Source of the DNA: Lewinellaceae bacterium
GTDB lineage: Bacteria > Bacteroidota > Bacteroidia > Chitinophagales > Saprospiraceae
Assembly: GCA_020636215.1 (NCBI GenBank)
Contig: JACJYG010000007.1
Location: 1 to 64,000 of the forward strand
DNA: 64,000 nucleotides
Reading direction: 5' to 3'
The notes under the pieces are model-generated. The model had not been told where the DNA came from and ran no database searches. It saw only the letters and a list, made by a program, of their open reading frames with translations. Positions 59,488-64,000 of the stretch are shown piece by piece. The stretch's first letter is position 1. The number at the start of each line of letters is the position of its first letter. Made by a program: the position numbers and the translations under genes.

Positions 59488-60909
59488 TCAGTTCTTTGGC
59501 ACCTTCAGGCAATGCCCCGGCTTAAGTTTTTCGTTGGGCGGAATACGGTTGAGGTCGATCAGGTCCGGAAGGCTCAGGCCAGGTATGGCCCGGGAAATAT
59601 CTTCCAGTGTTTCTTTTCGCTGCACCACGTACAACAGATGTTCGAAATCATGATCCTCTGTGCTGGTTTGTTCGACGCTTGCCGGTTCAAGGGTTGTACT
59701 GGAAGGTAGTGGAGGTAATTCCGTCATTTTTTCCAGGGGGTTGAAACGGACGATCTCGCGGGGACGGAAGATGATAAGCTTCTGTCCTTCCCGTGCCTCA
59801 TTGGCTTCAAGGTGGTTCCAGGCGATGATCTGATGTGCCGAGCAATTCAGGGCTTCGGCAATTTGTTGCAGGCTTTCCCCTTTTTTGACGGTGTAGGTGG
59901 TTCGCACGTACTTTTCATTATTACCGGCCTTCGATTGTTCAATTGTAACGGGGGAGTCATTGAAAAAGTCATCTCCCGGATAATCGGGCCGGTTGGTGTC
60001 CAGATAATCCCGGAAGGCCTGCATGACGCGACGGGGCAGGATGAGATAGTGGCCATCGGAGCTTTCGGGGATGATACCTCGTTTGTAGGCAGGGTTGAGC
60101 GATTCAATCGCTTCCATGCTCAGTCCTGTTACCTGGGCAATGCGGTAGAAGCTAATATAATCGTAAACCTGGATGGTTTCGGTGATCTGCAGGTCTAATG
60201 GTGGATAATTGGGAACAATCTCGTGTTCCTTATAATATTCCATGAGGTAAGTCGCGGCGATGAAGGCCGGTACATAATTGCGGGTTTCACGGGGCAGGTA
60301 GCGGCGGATGCGCCAGAAGTTTTTACTGCGCCCCCGCTTGATCGCCCGGCTGACCCGGCCGGAGCCTCCGTTGTAAGCGGCCAGGGCCAGGGCCCAGTCG
60401 TCATACTTGTCAAACTGGCGGGATAGGTATTGGATTGCGGCCTGGGTGGATTTGTTGGGGTCGCGGCGCTCGTCGACAAAATCGTCGATCTCCAGGCCAT
60501 ATTCCTTTCCGGTTTCGGGCATGAATTGCCAGAGGCCTACGGCCCCCACCGGAGAGGTGGCATGGGGGTTGAGGGCCGATTCTACCACTGAAAGGTACTT
60601 TAGCTTTTCCGGCAGGTTGTTCTTTTCCAGGTAATCTTCAAAAAGCGGGAAATAAAGGACGGTTCGGCCCAGAATGCCTTCCGCTTTTTCGCGGTTCCAC
60701 ACCACATAACCCTTGATGTATCCTTTTACTACAGAGTTGTATTGGTGTTCAACGAGGGGGTTTTCGATGGCCTTTAGGCGGTCGATTACCGTTTGTTCAT
60801 CGTATTCAGGGTAGGTTTCTTTGGCGAGCAGTGGTTGGAAAAAAAGAAATAACAGGGCGATGCCCAGGGGCAGAGAAAATGTTTTTCTCAGGGAATGTAG
60901 TTCCATCAT
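59488..60909 (-). CDS. Membrane-bound lytic transglycosylase D-like protein with LysM domains
   Basis: This enzyme cleaves the glycan strands of peptidoglycan. The start at 60909 or 60906 (two adjacent ATGs) gives about 473 residues with a signal peptide (PLGIALLFLFFQPLLAK); the open frame upstream is not signal-like. The SLT domain has its catalytic glutamate E109 in LSVVESALNP, followed by SPVGAVGLWQFMPETGKEYG and ALAAYNGGSGRVSRAIK. Two LysM domains for peptidoglycan binding lie in the C-terminal third (TYTVKKGESLQQIAEALNCS, and LYVVQRKETLEDISRAIPG). A -7 box TAACTTTG lies about 125 bp upstream. Confidence 0.92.
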   Translation of the reverse strand: MMELHSLRKTFSLPLGIALLFLFFQPLLAKETYPEYDEQTVIDRLKAIENPLVEHQYNSVVKGYIKGYVVWNREKAEGILGRTVLYFPLFEDYLEKNNLPEKLKYLSVVESALNPHATSPVGAVGLWQFMPETGKEYGLEIDDFVDERRDPNKSTQAAIQYLSRQFDKYDDWALALAAYNGGSGRVSRAIKRGRSKNFWRIRRYLPRETRNYVPAFIAATYLMEYYKEHEIVPNYPPLDLQITETIQVYDYISFYRIAQVTGLSMEAIESLNPAYKRGIIPESSDGHYLILPRRVMQAFRDYLDTNRPDYPGDDFFNDSPVTIEQSKAGNNEKYVRTTYTVKKGESLQQIAEALNCSAHQIIAWNHLEANEAREGQKLIIFRPREIVRFNPLEKMTELPPLPSSTTLEPASVEQTSTEDHDFEHLLYVVQRKETLEDISRAIPGLSLPDLIDLNRIPPNEKLKPGHCLKVPKN

Positions 60910-61032
60910 ACAGGAATTGGTTAAAAAAAGTATACCGCTCCTCAATGGAAAATGTTTCATGTGAGGTGGCGGTATGTTGTCCACTTTAATTGTGGATGGC
61001 GATTTTGCAGTATTTTGCAATACCGATAAATG

Positions 61033-61040
61033 CAAAGTTA
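61033..61040 (-). promoter_or_regulatory. -7 promoter box upstream of the MltD-like gene
   Basis: The minus strand reads TAACTTTG, a perfect TAnnTTTG, about 125 bp before the start codon. Confidence 0.4.
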
Positions 61041-61194
61041 CGAAAAATTGTAGCAAGCTGGGCCACCCTGTGGAAAGTGTGGAAAAAAAACGGAAAGCCT
61101 TTAAAAACCAACCTCTCCGGCTGTTTTTTTCTCTTTAGAAGAGCCTGTCGGCTTGTTAGTAAATCCAACAATCCATTCGAAACCAGGCTTTCCG

Positions 61195-61202
61195 TACATT
61201 TG
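61195..61202 (+). promoter_or_regulatory. -7 promoter box upstream of the 61226 gene
   Basis: TACATTTG is a perfect TAnnTTTG, 24 bp before the ATG at 61226. Confidence 0.45.
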
Positions 61203-61225
61203 AAAAAAAACCAAAAGGTACAACT

Positions 61226-61738
61226 ATGCGAATTACCGCTCTACTTCCTCTTTTTCTGCTTTTGGCCTGGCCCCTATCCGCGCAGAAAGTGCTGCAACTC
61301 GAAAAATACGGCAGCGCCCGTACCACCAAAATATTTATTGGCGACCCCATCACGTATAAGCTCCGGGGGTCGGAAACCTTCAACAGCGGCTACATTGAGA
61401 ATATCCGGCTGGAGGATAGTTTGCTGGTACTGGCCGACCGGTATATCCATGTTTATGACATCACCACGCTCCGGTACGAGCGCGCCTGGCCCCGGGTGGC
61501 TGGTAAGTCTCTGTTCTGGTTTGGGTCGGCCTGGTCCGGCTTTGCAGCTGTTGGCTTCACTTTTGATGGTGACCCCGACACGAACTACCGCTGGGCTGAC
61601 GCCATCGTAACCCTTTCCTCTTGGGGGCTTTCCTTTGCAATTCCCAAATTATTTGGACACAAGGATATCCGGATTGGGAAACGCCGCCGCCTGCGGTTAC
61701 TGGATATGCGATGGAAGGTGGAAGACTGGGAAAAGTAA
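61226..61738 (+). CDS. Small secreted protein of unknown function
   Basis: 170 residues with a signal peptide (LLPLFLLLAWPLSAQ). The mature part is beta-rich at the start (VLQLEKYGSARTTKIFIGD, then ITYKLRGSE) with a tail rich in basic and aromatic residues. A central hydrophobic stretch (SLFWFGSAWSGFAAVGFTF) and another near residues 125-140 might be membrane-associated. The pattern is common to small Bacteroidota envelope proteins, but no family is named. It is divergent from the MltD-like gene. Confidence 0.65.
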   Translation: MRITALLPLFLLLAWPLSAQKVLQLEKYGSARTTKIFIGDPITYKLRGSETFNSGYIENIRLEDSLLVLADRYIHVYDITTLRYERAWPRVAGKSLFWFGSAWSGFAAVGFTFDGDPDTNYRWADAIVTLSSWGLSFAIPKLFGHKDIRIGKRRRLRLLDMRWKVEDWEK

Positions 61739-61908
61739 GAAAAGAAAAAGGAGGCGTGTAGATGTGTTAAGTTAAAAAGCGTAGCGGGGGCGAAAAAAAG
61801 GCGGATGAAATGTTAAAACTTCCTTCAGGCAACGCCACTCTAAGAAATTTGAATTAATTTCATATATTATTTTTATTAAACAATTAAATCATCAAAAAAC
61901 TAAAAGTG

Positions 61909-62661
61909 ATGAGAAGGCTATCCCCCCTATGCCTCCTGGTCTTTCTGTGCAGTTGGTCATATGCTCAACCGGAAATGAAGACGCCCAATGGCTGGACGTA
62001 CGAAGTACTCCGTGCCGGTAGCGGGCCTGTTTTGAATGCCCACAATGGCGCACTTACCCACAATCAGCTCACCGACGCCAAGGGCAGGGTGTTGGTTTCT
62101 ACTTATCAGATCAATGTGCCGGACTATCAATTGATGTCTGACCTTTCACCCGCCTTTCAGCAGGCCTTTTCCGTGATGCAAGCAGGAGGGAAGTACCGGT
62201 TCCACATTCCGGTGGCGGAATTCCAGGACGCCATGCGTTCGCAGGGTTCCCTGACGCTGTCGGGTGGGCAGGTAATGTGGGATATGGAACTACTGGAGGT
62301 GTTGCCACCTAAGCCGGACGGAGCCAGGTTACTGGCGCAAACGCTGAAGCAGGAGGGGCCCGATGCGGCTTTCCAGCAATACCGTTTCCTGCTCAGCAGT
62401 GGTGAGGCTTATTTTGGTGAATGGGAAGTTAACCAGGCGGGTTACCTGTTCCTGGGGCAAGGCAAGACGGCGGAAGCGATTGAGATCCTTTCCGAAAATG
62501 TGAGGAACCATCCCAATTCCGCCAATGCAAACGATAGCCTGGCGGAAGCCTATTTGAAAGCCGGCGAACCAGCTATGGCGGCAAAATATTACGAAAAGTC
62601 CCTGAATCTCAATCCACAAAATGACAATGCCCGGGCCATGCTGGCGAAGTTAAGGGAGTAA
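61909..62661 (+). CDS. FKBP-like protein with C-terminal TPR repeats
   Basis: 250 residues with a signal peptide ending SYAQ. Residues about 25-130 resemble an FKBP-type peptidyl-prolyl isomerase domain (MKTPNGWTYEVLRAGSGPVL, then QQAFSVMQAGGKYRFHIPVA and WDMELLEVLP). Several catalytic-pocket residues seem replaced, so activity is uncertain. TPR helices follow (about 165-250: GQGKTAEAIEILSENV, SLAEAYLKAGEPAMAAKYYE). The start at the second methionine (61909) is preferred. It could assist folding of envelope proteins. Confidence 0.72.
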   Translation: MRRLSPLCLLVFLCSWSYAQPEMKTPNGWTYEVLRAGSGPVLNAHNGALTHNQLTDAKGRVLVSTYQINVPDYQLMSDLSPAFQQAFSVMQAGGKYRFHIPVAEFQDAMRSQGSLTLSGGQVMWDMELLEVLPPKPDGARLLAQTLKQEGPDAAFQQYRFLLSSGEAYFGEWEVNQAGYLFLGQGKTAEAIEILSENVRNHPNSANANDSLAEAYLKAGEPAMAAKYYEKSLNLNPQNDNARAMLAKLRE

Positions 62662-62697
62662 ACGCTCAGGAGAAGCCTGGCAGGGTTTAGAAAGCTT

Positions 62698-62738
62698 GAG
62701 AGGGGGATTACGTTGAGCAAGCTAGCGTTCCCCCCTCT
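62698..62738. terminator. Hairpin between FKBP-like and cytochrome c genes
   Basis: The arms GAGAGGGGG and CCCCCCTCTC with partial extension enclose about 20 bases. There is no T run; the role could be termination or mRNA stability. Confidence 0.35.
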
Positions 62739-62827
62739 CTACCCGCTCAACAGCTTCCGTCTTCTCTTTCTTTTTCATTTGCACCGCATTGCTGGCTTGT
62801 TTAAATTGAGGGCGTTAAGCAACAGCC

Positions 62828-63673
62828 ATGAGAAACAAGATATTTTTTTACGCCCTTCCCCTTTTACTTGCAGTTGGTTTATGGAGCTGCAGCGAGAACG
62901 CTTCTCCGGCTTCCCGGCAGGAATCAGAACGGCAAGACAGCCTGTCGGCAGCCACTATATTGGATCTCTCGAGCCTACGGGAGGATGATGAGTTATTGGC
63001 GGCAATCGATATAAGGATTCCGTACGACCTGATGGCAGGGGCCGCCCGCGAGTATCGGGCAATATCCCTGGAAAAGGTGCTGCGTAACCACTTTGGCGCC
63101 TGGCTTGGGCCTGCCATGGCCGATTCTTTAGTGTTGTCCTTTATTTGTAAGGATGGCTATGCACCTTCCATGCCGTTGAAGCAGGCATTGGAGGCGGATG
63201 GCTACCTTGCCTTTAAATCCCACCAATCCCCTGTTGGCCAAAATTGGCCCGATAGCCTGGCGGAGGCCTATTCTCCTTTCTATTTGGTTTGGGAAGTACC
63301 CCGGGAGGAAGCTGCGCACTACCCCTGGCCCTATGGCCTGGTGCAAATCCGCCTCCAGCCGGTTGCCCTTGCTTATGCCGACGCTTACCCCAAGGGGAGT
63401 GGGCCCGCTCTGGCCGGTTTCGACGTATTCCGGGCGAAGTGCCTGAAGTGCCATTCCGTCAACAAAGTAGGGGGTAATATGGGGCAGGAATTCAACTATC
63501 CCAAGAGCCTGACGGAGTATTGGGAAAAGGGCGATGTAAAAGCTTTTGTCAATGATCCGCAGTCGTTCCGTTACAACAGTGAAATGACGGAGCACCCAAA
63601 GCTCACTGAGGAACAGTTTGAAGCCCTTTGGGATTATCTATTGTATATGAAAGATCACAAACTGGAGCGATAA
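62828..63673 (+). CDS. Cytochrome c lipoprotein with N-terminal molybdopterin-oxidoreductase-like domain
   Basis: 281 residues with a lipoprotein signal (LLLAVGLWSC, acylated C21). Residues about 60-190 resemble the substrate-binding fold of the sulfite-oxidase/molybdopterin family (AISLEKVLRNHFGAWLGP and FICKDGYAPSMPLKQALE), without clear evidence that it binds the cofactor. Residues about 200-281 are a class I cytochrome c domain with one heme site CLKCH and a likely methionine ligand in NSEMTEHP. It is periplasmic and membrane-attached. No electron-transfer partner gene is adjacent. Confidence 0.78.
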   Translation: MRNKIFFYALPLLLAVGLWSCSENASPASRQESERQDSLSAATILDLSSLREDDELLAAIDIRIPYDLMAGAAREYRAISLEKVLRNHFGAWLGPAMADSLVLSFICKDGYAPSMPLKQALEADGYLAFKSHQSPVGQNWPDSLAEAYSPFYLVWEVPREEAAHYPWPYGLVQIRLQPVALAYADAYPKGSGPALAGFDVFRAKCLKCHSVNKVGGNMGQEFNYPKSLTEYWEKGDVKAFVNDPQSFRYNSEMTEHPKLTEEQFEALWDYLLYMKDHKLER

Positions 63674-63695
63674 CGCCTGCTTCCTGTGCTATTCG

Positions 63696-64000
63696 CTACA
63701 GTGTAAAAAAGCGGATGGCCAACTCATAGCCTTTCATGCCCAGCCCCACGATCACGCCGCGGCAATTGGGAGAAAGAAAGGAGTGGTGGCGAAAGGCCTC
63801 GCGGTCGTATACATTGGAGATATGCAGTTCGATGACGGGGGTTCGGATGGAAGCGATGGCGTCGGCAATTGCGACAGAGGTGTGGGTGTAAGCCCCGGCA
63901 TTGAGTACAATGCCATCGTAGGTAAAGCCTACCTCGTGTAGTTTATCAATAATGGCCCCTTCATGGTTGCTTTGGAAGTAGTGCAAGGTGAGGTGAGGAT
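63696..64000 (-). CDS. aroQ: 3-dehydroquinate dehydratase type II (5' end outside the window)
   Basis: This enzyme of the shikimate pathway dehydrates 3-dehydroquinate. The visible 100 or so C-terminal residues contain the type II motifs FQSNHEGAIIDKLHE, GIVLNAGAYTHTS, PVIELHISNVYDREAFRHHS and CRGVIVGLGMKGYE, with the catalytic histidine in LHISN. The N terminus, with the catalytic tyrosine and arginine, lies beyond base 64000. It is convergent with the cytochrome c gene, with a gap of 22 bp. Confidence 0.93.
   Translation of the reverse strand, partial: PHLTLHYFQSNHEGAIIDKLHEVGFTYDGIVLNAGAYTHTSVAIADAIASIRTPVIELHISNVYDREAFRHHSFLSPNCRGVIVGLGMKGYELAIRFFTL

Overview
The window reads as a chromosomal segment of a Bacteroidota bacterium, most likely a Saprospiria (Lewinella/Haliscomenobacter-like) relative. 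The evidence is a PorP/SprF - OmpA/PD40 - giant SprB-like adhesin operon, two proteins with type B type IX secretion system (T9SS) C-terminal sorting domains, tetratricopeptide (TPR) lipoproteins, and many upstream regions with the Bacteroidota -7 promoter box TAnnTTTG. The genus is an inference; no rRNA is present.

Layout. 1-655 is an AT-rich tip: the C-terminal end of a probable TNT-type polymorphic toxin and its candidate immunity gene. 656-2722 is a scrambled accessory patch: tandem units of a GIY-YIG nuclease gene joined to a tRNA-like gene, one good tRNA-Val(TAC), three 99-bp tandem chimeric tRNA-like copies, and decayed copies, all on the minus strand behind a good Bacteroidota promoter. 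2939-3074 is a nested palindromic element. From 3101 the gene order is ordinary chromosomal: an AsmA-like protein, truA, a DoxX-like protein, the clpX/clpP/tig chaperone-protease set, tRNA-Leu(TAG), relA/spoT, fur, a STAS-domain protein and purA. 16-36 kb holds envelope and metabolic genes: a membrane-anchored protein, a lipoprotein methyltransferase, a PBP4-type peptidase, a TPR lipoprotein with a LamG T9SS cargo, ybaB, an acyl-CoA dehydrogenase, a PAS-UbiA prenyltransferase fusion, a GyrI-like anchored protein, YoaP-like and CoA-binding proteins, an amidohydrolase, hutI, an NlpC/P60 lipoprotein and a beta-helix protein.

36.6-49.7 kb is a three-gene surface operon: PorP/SprF, OmpA/PD40 and a 3056-residue adhesin. 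The adhesin contains eleven near-identical 492-bp units. 49.8-56.3 kb has two serine hydrolases (one fused to OsmC) and then a plus-strand cluster of esterase, RimK-like ATP-grasp, class I glutamine amidotransferase and a second ATP-grasp-like protein. This cluster resembles the amidoligase clusters that make modified peptides or small amides, and it is the best candidate for an undescribed pathway. 56.3-64 kb has a TrkA-type channel, a beta-lactamase-fold protein lacking the catalytic SxxK residues, an MltD-like transglycosylase, small secreted proteins, a cytochrome c lipoprotein and the start-truncated aroQ.

Non-coding structure is a second theme. Octamer arrays that change orientation in the middle fill two convergent gene gaps (5.7-5.9 kb and 30.0-30.1 kb), a heptamer array sits at 33.5 kb, a 167-bp inverted-repeat element lies upstream of the PBP4 gene, paired 14-bp palindromes lie upstream of the acyl-CoA dehydrogenase, and a perfect 24-bp palindrome sits at 59.1 kb. 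Everything here was read by eye from sequence; no homology search was run.
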